A stretch of DNA of 64,000 nt from Chrysoperla carnea (Eukaryota; Arthropoda; Insecta; Neuroptera; Chrysopidae): contig NC_058341.1 in NCBI RefSeq assembly GCF_905475395.1, forward strand, positions 60,457,501-60,521,500, given 5' to 3'. The translations under genes and the position numbers were made by a program. Each line of letters opens with the position of its first letter. The first letter of the stretch is position 1. The notes beneath the pieces are model-generated. The model saw only the letters and a program-made list of their open reading frames with translations. It ran no database searches and was not told the DNA's origin. Of the stretch, positions 12,486 through 24,249 are shown one piece after another.

Positions 12486-12720
12486 ACTATAAAAATAATT
12501 TTATGAATGTATATATGTCTATGGTTTACATTGAAGATTAAATACTATTTTCTAACAAATTTTAATCAGTAATTAGGTTAATTTACATTTTAAAAATATC
12601 ATTTTTGCAATGTTATTAATACAGTAAACTTGTCGTTTGCAAGTAGGAGATAGTCTGCATCAAATCCGGGAGTTCCAATTTTTTGCAGACTTGTTTATGG
12701 TGTTGTTTTAATGAATAATC

Positions 12721-13297
12721 CAAGTTTGTGACCTCGAGCGCTGAACGCAACATTGTCAAAAATCGAAAAATACGTGAAAGTTTTGGATTTTGACGATTAT
12801 AACCCTAAAGGAATATTTGTTTGATGAAACCTTTGCAGAACGTTTTTAAAAAAGACTAAATTTGCCACAATTTGAGATGAGAGAAAGTTTTTCATTTTTT
12901 CGAATTTCGAAATTTTTTGCAATATTATGTCGTTTTGAAATAATTTTGACCCAGAAGAACTCCACCACACTACGTCAGAAGTAAATGGAAATACCTTCAG
13001 CTAGTTCGAGTGATATATTGCAATATTGAATAGTCTGAAATATTGCAAAAAATTTCAAAATTAGAATAAATGATAAATTTTGAATAGCTTTTTCTCGGAA
13101 ACTATTGAGTCTACTGAGACGATTCTCATATTGTAGCAAATTTATTCTACTATAAAAACATCTTGTATACGTACTTCTAGACCTTCATGGTATTATTCGA
13201 CAAAATCTGAAGAGAAAAAACTGAAATTGAAATTTTTTCTTCGAGTTTTTTCGACTTTTTGACAAAGTTGTGTTCGTCGCCCGAGGTCACAAACTTA
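12721..13297. mobile_element. Inverted-repeat element (~577 bp)
   Basis: The left end AAGTTTGTGACCTCGAGCG and the right end CGCCCGAGGTCACAAACTT are reverse complements over about 45 bp, with a few mismatches. An inner pair (AAATTTTTTGCAATATT near 12911 and AATATTGCAAAAAATTT near 13042) is also inverted. No open reading frame lies inside, so it is a non-autonomous DNA element. Confidence 0.75.
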
Positions 13298-13889
13298 AAA
13301 ATTAGCTAGGTACATGTCGCACGAAGAACAAAATTGGAAAGGAAATACTTATCCAGTATTAGTAAAGATAAACTGAGGCATTTTTTGAGTAAAAGAAAAT
13401 GTTATATAAACATGAATTCCTCATGAGGACATTCCGAAAAAATGTTTCGAAGCAAGTATAAAATTAAGTATCCAGACATTTACCTCATCTACACCCGGTT
13501 TGTCTTCTGCCTTACGATGCATGCCAAGTTCATTAATGTGGTTATAACAGTTGTACCAATATTGTAATGTTTTAACGCCGTTAAAAATTTTATATATTAC
13601 ACATTCTAACTAAAAATTTTGATGTCATTTTAAATGGTGTTTAATTATTTTGTTACTGTGAAAAAATTTATATTCTCATATGAATTTTTTTATGTTTAGA
13701 ATGTCAGTTACTAAATATTTTACATCGAAAATGTTTATGGTTTTAAATTTTAATTAAAGCCTAGAATTGTGTGGTTTTCTATTTTAGGTAGGTATATAAA
13801 TATTATACGGCGATTTTTAAAATAATATTTCTCCAAATCTTTTTTCCCCGACTATACAATGGCGAGAGTTATGTGTTTGACCCATATGT

Positions 13890-14165
13890 ATGTTCGGACC
13901 TAGCTTCTAAACTACATAGCATAATTTGAAAAATGAGGTATAGTTAGAAGTGTCTTGATCGTCCGCTGGTTATAGGCTATGTGGAGTTACCTTTAATTGA
14001 ATACGGCGAACTTTCGAGGACATAAAATGATCGAAAAAAAATTTTGATTTAATGATAGCGTGTTTGGAATCAAATTAAAGGGCGTAATTAGCATAACATA
14101 TATATTTTCAAAAATATATATGTCGTTATACTTAATCACGAAATTATAACCGTAAAATAGTTTAA
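13890..14165 (+). repeat. Left copy of a ~250 bp direct repeat flanking a TGACGTCA-rich block
   Basis: Shares with 14615-14825, in the same order, the motifs CCTAGCT, TAGGCTATGTGG, GGACATAAA, AAATATATATATGT and CACGAAATTATA. The copies are diverged but clearly homologous. Confidence 0.7.
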
Positions 14166-14269
14166 AATGTATGTATTTTCGTCTAGACAGATAAGATCAA
14201 ACCCTCAATGAGTAAATACATCATTCTGATTCAATATATAAATTTTTCTTATTGCCTAACAGGAATGAA

Positions 14270-14605
14270 TAGATCAATTCATGTCAGTAACGTCAGTATG
14301 ACGTCACCATTACATCAGCCTCATGTCCGGAATGTCATAATGAAGTCAATTTTAAGTCATATGTACGTAGGTGATTTGGGGAAAAAAATTTGATATCACT
14401 TTGACATCATTGTTATGTCAGCCTGACGTCAGTTAGGTCACAGTTATGTCAATATTATGTCAAACTTATGTCACATTTATTACGTAAAAATCTTACGTCA
14501 GGAAGTGTGAAATAATGACTCATATATGACTCTTATGTGACCGATTTCTTACGTAAATCCTGACATAACGTGACGTCATTCTTACATCAATTTGACGTAA
14601 ATGTG
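14270..14605. repeat. Cluster of degenerate TGACGTCA / TATGTCA motifs
   Basis: Within ~335 bp there are three perfect TGACGTCA palindromes (14299-14306, 14424-14431, 14571-14578) and well over a dozen one- or two-base variants such as TTATGTCA, TTACGTAA and TTGACATCA, spaced roughly 10-25 bp apart on both strands. TGACGTCA is the CREB/ATF consensus, but a degenerate minisatellite inside a transposon explains it equally well. Confidence 0.7.
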
Positions 14606-14614
14606 TTCACTGGG

Positions 14615-14825
14615 CTATTCCCACCTAGCTGCTAAACTGCTTATCACAATTTGGAAAAGAAAGTATTGTTAGAGGCATTGTGATTGTCCGATGGTAAAAG
14701 GCTATGTGGCTTACTATTAAATTAAATATGGCGCCGTCTAGTGGACATAAAGCTATGATAGCACTTTTCAAATATATATATGTTGTTATACTTTCTCACG
14801 AAATTATAGCTCAAAAATGGTTTGA
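14615..14825 (+). repeat. Right copy of the ~250 bp direct repeat
   Basis: Counterpart of 13890-14165. It includes GGCGCCGTCTAGTGGACATA, where the left copy reads GGCGAACTTTCGAGGACATA. The arrangement (copy, motif cluster, copy) suggests one element with long direct ends, or a duplication around the cluster. Confidence 0.65.
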
Positions 14826-14835
14826 TTAAAATAAC

Positions 14836-15106
14836 GTTCGAAAACTAAAACCCCGAAAATTACAGAAACGCGCTCTTAAAAGTATGAAAACAAGAAAATA
14901 TTTTTATCTGAAATTGTTATGATAAGTAAAATCGTCATTACAGTCGGGGGACCTCTTTTCGGTCCTGTGGAAAACAGTTTCATCTTAGAGGTCCCTCAAC
15001 TGTAATGACGATTTTACTTATCATAACAATTTCAGATGAAAAGATGTTTTTGTTTTCATACTTTTAAGAGCGCATTTCTATAATTGTCGGAGTTTTAGTT
15101 TTCGAA
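14836..15106. repeat. Near-perfect long hairpin, arms of ~120 bp
   Basis: Arms 14836-14956 and 14987-15106 are reverse complements with about ten mismatches by eye, including an uninterrupted ~39 bp match around CGTCATTACAG. The loop is only about 30 bases. There is no coding potential. It may be a foldback MITE, and a transcript across it would form a long double-stranded RNA. Confidence 0.9.
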
Positions 15107-15321
15107 CTTTATTTTATTGTTAACGGTTGTAAAAAGTTCTAACTATTAAAGTTGACAATATAGCGCATATTTCATTGTAAACTTCCAATAGTAGATGTAT
15201 CTTTGTAAATGACATACTTGAACAGTGTGGATCTTACCTATAGGCAGAGTAGGCAGCTGCCTATAGGCCTCCACCCAGAGAAGGCCTCCACCATTTGCAC
15301 AAAAATTGAAAAAATTTATAA

Positions 15322-15567
15322 GAATGTAGAAATATTATTAAGAATTTATCACACATTTTAACAACTAATTCTAGTAGCGAACGAGCATTTTCAAAGATGA
15401 ACCGAATTAAAGATGGTCTACGTATAGATACATCCATGACTGAAGAAGATTTAAATCATAGATCCATCTTAATCTCATCATGTGATATTTTAGATAATTT
15501 AAATATAACAGATATTATTGAGAAATTTACAAAATTGAAAGACAGGATAAAGTTCCACTGTAATTAA
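15322..15567 (+). pseudogene. hAT-family transposase C-terminal (dimerisation) remnant
   Basis: An 81-codon open stretch ending in TAA at 15565-15567 carries SSERAFSKMNRIKDGLR, then MTEEDLNHRSILIS and DIIEKFTKLKDRIK. This is the order of the hAT dimerisation domain (pattern A/S-ER-FSxxxxIKxxLRxxM, RLxxLxxLSI, final Lys-rich helix), closest in style to ZMYM1-like domesticated or transposon hAT proteins. A stop codon at 15319 precedes it, and no DNA-binding BED finger or catalytic region is found upstream. The surrounding 15240-15300 and 15880-15960 contain GC-rich noncoding parts (AGGCAGCTGCCT) likely from the same element. It is inactive as seen. This is a generic transposon relic. Confidence 0.75.
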
Positions 15568-16044
15568 ATCCGTATAGTAAAATTATATTTGCAGCGTCAC
15601 GCTATAATTACGATTGCACATTCAAGAAATTGTACAAGCTTAGTCGTTTCAGTCAGTTGCAAATTGAATGATAAAGAAAATTTCACAAGCTCGGTCGCTT
15701 TGTTTACTTAGATTTACATATTCAAAAATCAAAAATTTGCACGACCTGAGTTAATTCGGTTACTTATGTTCATTATTCAAATATCAAACAAATTGTATTA
15801 GCTGGGTTAGTTCGGTTACTTACGATTCTTAAGATACTTCACGAATAATTTCATTACAATCAAACTTTGTGAGGACCCTGGACTGGAAAAATGGAAAAAA
15901 CGCTGACCTTACAAAAGCTTCCACCACGTTTTGCCTAAAGGGGCGCAAGTTCGGCCCTACTTGAGTGTATCTTTGTAAATGATTACCCATCTAAGTATAA
16001 TAATATGTGGACATATTTCCTCGAAAATATAGACTCAGGCACAC

Positions 16045-16105
16045 AGGTAAGCAAACAATTGACTGAGTTAATTGTTGAAATACCTTGTATACAAAGTGTT
16101 GAATG
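16045..16105 (-). repeat. TATACCATG family, inner-end fragment
   Basis: Carries CAATTGACTGAGTTAATTG followed by TTGAAATACC, the inner-end hairpin of the family described at 19603-21522. Only the end is present. Confidence 0.7.
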
Positions 16106-16186
16106 TCACTGCTTGCATTATTTTTTTATAAATTAGAAGAGTTTAAAAAACCAAGGAAATTATGGCAACCTTTCAGCCGCCTTACC

Positions 16187-16335
16187 TAATAAAAAAGGTT
16201 TAATATTTAATTTTATGGCAAGAAAGCGTGTTTATTTTGTCGAAATAAATTTTTTTGAGTCTTTTTATTTGGAAAATAAACATTTAGAAGTACTTTTTTA
16301 AACATAGTAGAATATTCTATTGTCGATAAACTTTA
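16187..16335 (+). repeat. Dispersed repeat, shared with 30541-30680
   Basis: Shares TTTAATTTTATGGCAAGAAA, the following AGTACTTTTTT and AACATAGTAGAATAT with the other copy, in the same orientation. Element class not recognised. Confidence 0.65.
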
Positions 16336-17480
16336 AATGTATTTTCTTTCGATTAAATTTAATAATGACACATTATTAAGTCGCATTTCTTCCGAAAGCT
16401 AACGTTTTTCGAAAAAATGTTTTGACAAAAATTGTTAGTTTTTTGTTATTAGTAGGATTAACTTTCCAATTTAAATTATTATAATATCTCTTACCGTTTA
16501 GAATGTAAATTAGCTATTTAAGCAACCCGAAGAACTAGGTCCAATCTGATGTCACGACATGTTGTCCTTCACCAAACTCTAAAAGTTTTGTTGAAATTAT
16601 TTTTTAATAAGTGATGCCTCTGGTGAGATATTCAGATGCATAGATTAAAATGAACAACCGTGTATTTCATGTACACAGGGTATAAAAATAATACAATTAG
16701 ATTAACACTAACTAACAATATATTTATTTATCCTAAAAAATTAATGAATTTTTATTAGATATTTCCTCTAGTTTTAATAAACACTGATTGAAATATGTAT
16801 GCGGCTTTTATGACATTAAAAAAAAAAAATTAACTAAATAAATTATAAAATATAACATTTTATGAAATAAATTTTTAATTAAATTAAAATTTATAATTTT
16901 ATTATTTATATAAAAAGTTGTTTGTTCATTTGAATGTTTTTCCTAAGTGCCATTATAAATAATTATTTTATAAATTCATCAAACAAAACATAATTTTTTT
17001 TTCAAATTCTGCATATTTTTTTCTTTGAAATAATAATTGAAGGAGTCTACTTTGTGCTTAACGTAAATGATATGAATGGATGAAAATTACGCGGGTTTAC
17101 CGACACATACGGGTCAATTTAGATAAAATAATTGTAACTTTTGATTTAAGTGGAGAAATCCTTTCAAATTCGGTCTTAAAATATTCGCGAATAACTCTAG
17201 CTACAAAATAAGTAACGAAAATGGACTGAAATATTTGTGCGGATGATTGTCGGGTACGCTGAACATTTTTTTAATGTGTGAATTGTGAATATTGTTAATT
17301 TCAACGATAAAAAAAAGAAAGTTGGCTAAAATCTCACTCGAGAGTTTTGAAGGTCGTCAATTTGAAGTGAAAATTGGATAATTCAAAATTTCCAGTCCAC
17401 TGTGACAGACTGCCAAAAAGACAATTAATATTTTAACGAAAAAAAAATATATAATCGGACAAAAATTTGTATCCTCTGAA
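16336..17480. other. AT-rich stretch, nothing recognised
   Basis: No exon, RNA gene or clear repeat could be supported on either strand here. Confidence 0.35.
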
Positions 17481-19094
17481 AATATGTGATACATATCAAG
17501 GTATACTAAGAATAGTCCCAAGTTTGTTATACCCTGTCTATATGTTATATATATATCAAGGGATACTAAATTTTGTCCCAAGTGACTAAAATTTTCGGGT
17601 CTAAATCGAAAAATATCGATCCTAGAAAAAAATTGATAAGAACCAAAATTGTACGAAATTTAATTTCAAATAACTTGAGTCATTACCATTTTTTGTATAA
17701 AATTGATAAGAAACGAGTTATGCAACAAACAAGAATTCACGACCACCGTTTTTTAGGTCTAAATCGAAAAATATCGATTCTAGGAAAAACTACTATGAAC
17801 CAAATTGTACGAAATTTAATTTCAAATAACTTTGGTTCTGACCATTTTCCGTGTAAAATAGAAAATAAACGAGTTATTCAATAAACAAAAATGCAAACTA
17901 TGCCAAAACAATATTTGAAAATATGTAATTCATACTAATTGACGTCACAGCCGCCATTCATATAACTTCGTGAATTTCCGGATCGTTTTCCCCAATTTGA
18001 ATTTTAATGATTTTCATTGTCTGTTTTCTCGGTCATATTGCTCCAAAACAAATCGGGGAAAAAAATTTGCCCATTAATCAAGACATTTACTTTCATTTAA
18101 AAAAAAGAAAAAAAAATGTGAAAAAGGTCCATTATGGGAATATCAGTTATGTTTGTGTGACATGTATGTATGTATAATGTGATAGAGTCATCAACATTGG
18201 CTATGCATGGTATTTCGACAATTAACTCAGTCAATTGTTTGTTTTCACTGGTTTTATGTAAAATTCACTCACAAACAAATTTTATTATAATTAAAACTTC
18301 GATAAACTTAATAGTTTATGAGATATTTAAAAAGAAAAAACCTATTTTCGCGACCTTTGACCTGGAATTTTTTTTTTGGTACATGATTTTGCAATGAGCT
18401 TTTCATAGATCATTTCTTGCATCCTTATAAAGATAGTCTCGGTGAAAATAGTTCTCTTGGATATTTTAAGTTTTTTATTGTCTTATTTCTCTGGGCTATT
18501 TATGTTGCTTTCTACCAAAAATATTAATAACAATTGAAAACAAACAATTTACTGGGTTAATTGTTTAAAAACCATGCATAGTCAGTGTTGATTTCTTTAT
18601 ACATAAAACATACATACATGTGACACATACATAACTGATATTCAAGTATAGAACATACTATAAAATTTCCGCCTAATTTGCGCCCTCGCGGGTAAACAGT
18701 GATATTTACGAAAAAATGCTTCAAACAAAAGTTGTTTATTTTTCTATAAGGAACATTTTATTCATTTAAACTTTTGTTATATCTCTAACGGTTTACAAGA
18801 TGGGTCCTACGGACCCATAGGTCCAAGCCCAATTGACCTATGTTGCTCATTTACGAACTCGACCTCACTTTTTACGTCCTGAGTACGTTGTAAAATTTTA
18901 GCTCGATATCTTTTTTCGTTTTTGAGTTATCGTGCCCACAGACGGACGGACGGACGGACAACCGGAAATGGACTAATTAGGTGATTCTATGAACACCTTT
19001 ACCAAAATTTTGTGGGTAGCATCAATATTTTTAAGCGTTACAAAGTTGGGACTAAACTTAGTATACCTTGCATATTACATATATACATGGTATA
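17481..19094. mobile_element. Inverted pair of the TATACCATG family (first locus)
   Basis: The + arm is broken: outer-end copies at 17490-17527 and 17528-17585, then a foreign 158 bp tandem duplication, then the inner end at 18130-18255 ending ATTAACTCAGTCAATTGTTT. The - arm is nearly complete at 18536-19094, with GACGGACGGACGGACAACCG and the outer end ACATGGTATA. Between the two inner ends lie 280 bp of unrelated sequence. The order (plus arm, spacer, minus arm) is the same as at 19603-21522 and 51276-52534. Confidence 0.7.
17586..17890 (+). repeat. Two tandem copies of a 158 bp unit
   Basis: GGTCTAAATCGAAAAATATCGAT recurs at 17598 and 17756, and CGAAATTTAATTTCAAATAAC and (G/A)AAACGAGTTAT recur at the same offset. 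The unit inserts within the + arm of the surrounding element. A continuous reading frame spans both copies, but its repetitive make-up argues against a gene. Confidence 0.85.
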
Positions 19095-19602
19095 AATATA
19101 TGGCAAACGCATACGTTATGAAAAATATATAATTTATGCGGCGTTAATAAAATTAAACAGGTAATGAAAAATTTACTTATTGATATTTGGTGAAGCATAT
19201 TCATCATCAGTAGGACGAAGTTTATAAAAAATGCAAGCAAATAATGTTTGAAAAGTTTTTTGCTACATTATACAATTAAAAAGTAACAAAATGAAATTAA
19301 ATTATACACATAGGGAAATTATTTTCAAAAACACACAACAAACAGAAGAGAAGATGTTTTCACACAACAAATTTTATAAACTTCAATTATATCATAATTA
19401 AAGAGTAGAAATATGATAAAATAACACAGAAGATTTAATTATAACAACGACAAAAACGGAATTATTTTAACAACAAAACCAACACCAACCAACAGCGGGA
19501 CGAGATGGCATTCATTACCATTATAAATGTAATATTGTAAGGTTCTTCGATTTTAAATCAAAGATTGATGATCTATTGTAATTTGGATACCTGTTCAGTT
19601 TT

Positions 19603-21522
19603 TATACCATGCATATATGTAATATGCAAGGTATACTAAGTTTAGTCCCAAGTGTGTAACGCTTAAAAATATTAATGCTATGAACAAAATTTTGGTATGG
19701 GTGTTCATAAAATCATCTAATTAGTCCAGTTTCAGTTGTCTGTCCGTCTGTCGAAAAAAGATATCAAGCTGAAATGTTTACAGCGTACTCAGGACGTAAA
19801 ACGTGAGGTCAAGTTCGTCAATGAGCAACATAGGTCAATTGCGTCTTGACTTATGGGTCCGTAAGACCCATCTTGTAAACCGTTACAGATAGAACAAAAG
19901 TTTAAATGTAAAAAATCATCCTTATCAAAAAATAAACAGCTATTGTTTGAAACATTTTTTCGTAAACATCACTGTTTACCCGTGAGGGCGCGAATTAGGC
20001 GTAAATTGTATAGTTTGTATTATATGGGGATATCAGTTACGTATGTGTGACATGTATGTATGTGTAATGTGATAGAGTAATCAACATTGTCTATGAAATT
20101 GGCATTTCAACCATTAACTCAGTCAATTGTTTGTTTTCACTTGTTTGAAGATATAATGAGTCATTTCGATGGTTTCTAGCTAAGTTGGCTACATATGAAA
20201 AACGTTTTTATTATAAGGTTTTCGAAAAAAATTTATTCTTTATAAAAAGCTCTGATTTCAAAAATATTAACATTCAGCTATTCACTTCGACATCGAATAT
20301 ACAGGATGACCACAAATTCAGACAGTTCGAAAGGAATGTTAATGATCATAACACTCCCGAGATATGTAAGAGTGTATTTAAACAATTTTTAAAAGAACAA
20401 TTATATGTATGAAACATGGATGCGTTGAGGAAAAAACGAATTGAAGATAACTATTTAGAAATGAATTGTTAACGAAGGGAATGTTTTGACCATTTCAATT
20501 TTAAAATTAAATTTTGCAAATCCTACTTATAAAAGACGTTATCTGTTAAACAAATTAACCAGTCTTCGTACTTAAAATGTTTATTTGATAATTTGAAACA
20601 TTTATAACAAAACAATTAATACAGAACAATTATTTTTCATTCATTACGCCACAATTATTATTGTTGATGTAAGTAAAAGCGGTTATCTTCAGTTCGATTT
20701 TGCCACAACGTATCCACCTTCTTGTGCCATACATGTAATTGTCATTTTACAAAATTGTTTAACCGTTCTTGAACCGTTTCCCTTATTGTACGTTCAAAAT
20801 GGTCTACATTTCTAAACGACCATCAACATTCCTATCAAACTTTCTCAATTCGTGGCACCCTTTATATTCGAAGTCCAAAGTGAATAGCTAAATGTTAATA
20901 TTTTTGAAAGCAGAACTTTTTTTAAAGAATAAATTTTTTTTGTAAACCATATAATAAACAAGTGAAAACAAACAATGGACTGAATTAATTGTTGTAATAC
21001 CATGCATAGCCAGTGTTGATTTCTTTATCACATAACACATACATACATGTGACACATACATAACTGATATTCAAGTATGGTACATACTATAAAACTTTCG
21101 CCTAATTGGTGCCCTCACGGGTAAACACTGACGTTTACGAAAAAATGTTCCAAGCAAAAGTTGTTTATTTTTTGATAAGGAACATTTCTTATATTTAAAC
21201 TTTCTATTTCTAACGGTTTACAAGATGGATCCTACGGACCCAAGACCCAATTGACCTATGGTGCTCATTTACGAACTCGATCTCACTTTTTACGTCCTGA
21301 GTACGCTCTAAAAATTTCAGCTCGATATCTTTTTTCGTTTTTTGAGTTATCGTGTCCACAGCCGGACGGACGGACAACTAATTAGAATCACCTAAATGGA
21401 CTAATTAGGTGATTCTATGAACACCTATAGCAAAATTTTGTGCGTGGCATCAATATTTTTAAGCGTTACAAACTTGGGACTTAACTTAGTATACCTTGCA
21501 TATTACATATTTGCATGGTATA
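19603..21522. mobile_element. Large foldback-like element (~1.9 kb), inverted arms
   Basis: The + arm 19603-20143 starts TATACCATGCATATATG and ends at the inner CATTAACTCAGTCAATTG. The - arm 20959-21522 is its reverse complement. Pairing continues inward: CTGATTTCAAAAATATTAAC near 20250 against the region near 20900, and GAATTGAAGATAAC near 20440 against GTTATCTTCAGTTC near 20682. The whole is therefore one inverted repeat centred near 20565. Each arm holds the subterminal (GGAC)n / (GTCC)n motif. No transposase is visible, so it is non-autonomous. Confidence 0.85.
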
Positions 21523-21619
21523 AAAAGTTTCCCATATGCAGCAAAATTTTTAACATATGGTTTCAACGTTTCATGGTTTGGACAAGGCATTAACACCAAT
21601 TTGGAGAAGAAGTGCTAAT

Positions 21620-22170
21620 GGTTTTTTTTTTTTGCAAAACCTGATTATGAGACGAAACATGACAAAACAAAAAAACCGTTGGCACTATTCCGAAAGTACA
21701 TAAAAAACTTGCAATTTAAAAAACAGGTAAAAATTCGATTATTTGCTTGAACTGTATGAGCTGTCGAAATTTTTTCATAAAAAATAGTTTTTGTCAAAAT
21801 TGAGATAATGTTAAAATTTGTCACACTTTTTATGATCATAAGTTATTTATGATCATCTTTTTCGAGAATACCTCACTTCCTTCTTTAACTCACTTCCTTC
21901 ATTGAAAGTTGAAAATATAAGGTTCGTATGCAGTTTTCTTAAGATTTTGAGATTATTTTGCTATGTTCAGAGTTCGATAACATGCAGAATGCAGATGCAG
22001 AAATTCATAACATACAATTTTGTTTTATTCGCCTCAATCCAATCAATTGAAGCAGAGATATTCAAGAAAACGAGACCAATAAGAAAACAATGTAGAGATA
22101 AATTGGCACAAAACCGCTTGCAGAACGTCCCGGAGCCGGAAAACTGCTTTTCTCTATGTTTCACAACGTA
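21620..22170 (+). repeat. Diverged relative of the element in the TMBIM intron
   Basis: CAAAACCTGATTATGAGACG at 21635 matches CAAAACCTGATTATGAGTCG at 63211. CCCGGAGCCGGAAAACTGC near 22129 matches TTCCGGAACCGGAAGACTCC near 63285. The spacing differs, so this is a rearranged copy. Confidence 0.55.
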
Positions 22171-22424
22171 ATAAATCTATTTAAAAAAAATTAACCTTCT
22201 GTATCTTATGTCGTCTACTGTACTATTTCTGAAGTCTACCGTACTATTTTGCAAACATGACGTGTTATAACTATTTAATTTTTTTTTTGAAACTCAGCGC
22301 ATTTTAATTGCTACGAAGAAACACTCTTCATTTAAAGGACAAAAATCATGGTAATTACTAGTATTATGATTAACAAGCGATTTTGGAACACGAATTGTGA
22401 AAATTTTACTTATTTTTCTGTAGA

Positions 22425-22665
22425 TTGTAAGCAAATCGAATATCCTTAAAAATGTATATAAGAAAACCAAAAAACCACTCACAATAATAGGTAAGGAAGG
22501 ATTGGTAAAGGAAGAAATTTTCAAAAAACGGAAAGAGGCAACCATGGTGATTTTATTAAATCCTCTTGACACAAACAAACGTTTTCGTTACAATGTTTTA
22601 AGAGGAATGTTTACTTCTTACTGCAGAAAATTTTACATACAATTTTATTTGCACAACAACATTCT
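22425..22665 (+). other. Unexplained Lys-rich open stretch after a splice-acceptor-like site
   Basis: TTTTTCTGTAG at 22415-22425 precedes 80 codons without a stop, encoding VYKKTKKPLTIIGKEGL and KEEIFKKRKEAT. The opposite strand is also open. No family is recognised and no start codon fits the first half, so this may be chance or a decayed exon. Confidence 0.2.
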
Positions 22666-23247
22666 TTGAGAAGGAAAGTTTTTATAGTAAAGAGTGGAGT
22701 ATTTGATGTGTTTTGTAGTATGATATAATGCTTTTAATAATACATGTTCCTCAATCCTCTGGAGAGTATTAGTAGCCCAACAGCAAGCTACAACACACAT
22801 ATTTGTAGCTGTGAGGTGACTGTTAAAGCTAATCTTGTTATTGTGGTGAAAAATACTTCTGTTTTGTTATATTTGTTGTGTGTATGTGGTAGTGATTTTC
22901 ATTAATTCCTTCAGCTGCTTGGTTTGAATAAATAATATAAATATTTTTATAGAAAGTTTTTAAAATATTGAAGGTTACACATGCAGGAGAAAAACATGAC
23001 GTGCACTGTAAGACTTCCTTGTACGCTTATAAACGAATCAAAATAGATCCGAGGAAAGTAAAATTTTAAATGACATCTGGTATAGACGAAGAAACAAAGG
23101 AATAAAATTCGAAAAATTTGAGCAGCAAGTCGGATTTGAATGCGATTTTCGGCATTCGATTCGTGAGAGCGTCATGAAATTTTATGACCTCTTTAGATTT
23201 ATAAGAAATGAAAAATATGCAATTTGCATAAATAATATGCATTTTAT

Positions 23248-23775
23248 AATTGCATTTTAAATTAACCGTAAATATTAAATTTCTAATTCGGTTAATAGTG
23301 ATGAAACGGGGGTTTTAGGGGTCGCTGAACACGAATATCGTGAAAAAATTGATCTCAGAGGTCTCTTTTGTCCAGGATGAACGGTATGTCCGTCGCTTTC
23401 TGGAGTTTTCGAGAAATTCGTTACATAATCAGACCAAACTCGTTTTTGGGAGTGCTGAACACGAATGTCGCGACAGAATTTGTCTCAGAGGTATGGTGCC
23501 CAGGGAGAACGGTATCAACTCAACTTACTCGTAATTCTGGGTACCAGGTACCTCTGAGAGCAATTCTGTCACGATATTCATGCTCAGCAACCCCAAAAAC
23601 CACTGAGTAACGAGTTTGGGCCGATTGTATAACGAATTTCCCGAACGAGACAAATTTTGTCGCGATATTCGTATTCAGCGACTCCAAAAACCCCCGTATA
23701 ACAAGTTGGAAATCATTTTCATCACTATTAACCGAATTTAAAATTTAATATTTACGGTTAATTTAAAATGCAATT
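23248..23775. mobile_element. Inverted-repeat element (~528 bp)
   Basis: The left end TTGCATTTTAAATTAACCG and the right end CGGTTAATTTAAAATGCAA are reverse complements, and pairing continues through GGTTAATAGTGATGA and the GGGGGTTTT stretch to the centre near 23515. The arms also hold internal direct repeats of CTGAACACGAAT(A/G)TCG followed by CTCAGAGG. It is less AT-rich than its surroundings. Both strands have open frames only because of the symmetry. Confidence 0.85.
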
Positions 23776-24249
23776 AAAAAATGTATTAGTACGAGATACG
23801 GTATTCGAAATATACACCCTCATCTGTTATTTGATTGGTTAAATAATATAAATTTTAACTAAGTTTTTTTGATCAACTTCCTCGATTTGTTAATGATAAT
23901 GTTAAGGAGAATTGAGCATTAGCCGAGAGAATATTACACGAGAAATTGGAAAAATATAGGTTATTACCTTTTATCGAATTTCCGAAGGAAAGGAGCTGTT
24001 GCTTTTGTACTGATGATGGAATATTGAGAAAAATTTCTTCTAATGTTCATCGATCCAACCTAATAGATGTCAAAAATGACCATAGATAAAATTTATATAT
24101 ATAGCGATCACATTTTAAGTCCGATTTGTATAAAATTTGGTATCAAGAAGGGTTTTGGTATTGGAAAGGTCAAGCTCGTTAATGAGAAAAATCGACAGAT
24201 AACCAGGATATGGAAGGGAGTGGGGATTGCGCAAAGTACAAAATTTTGA

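Noticed and set aside
17573-17884. 103-codon frame
   Set aside because: It spans two tandem 158 bp repeat units, so the apparent protein is a repeat translated twice.
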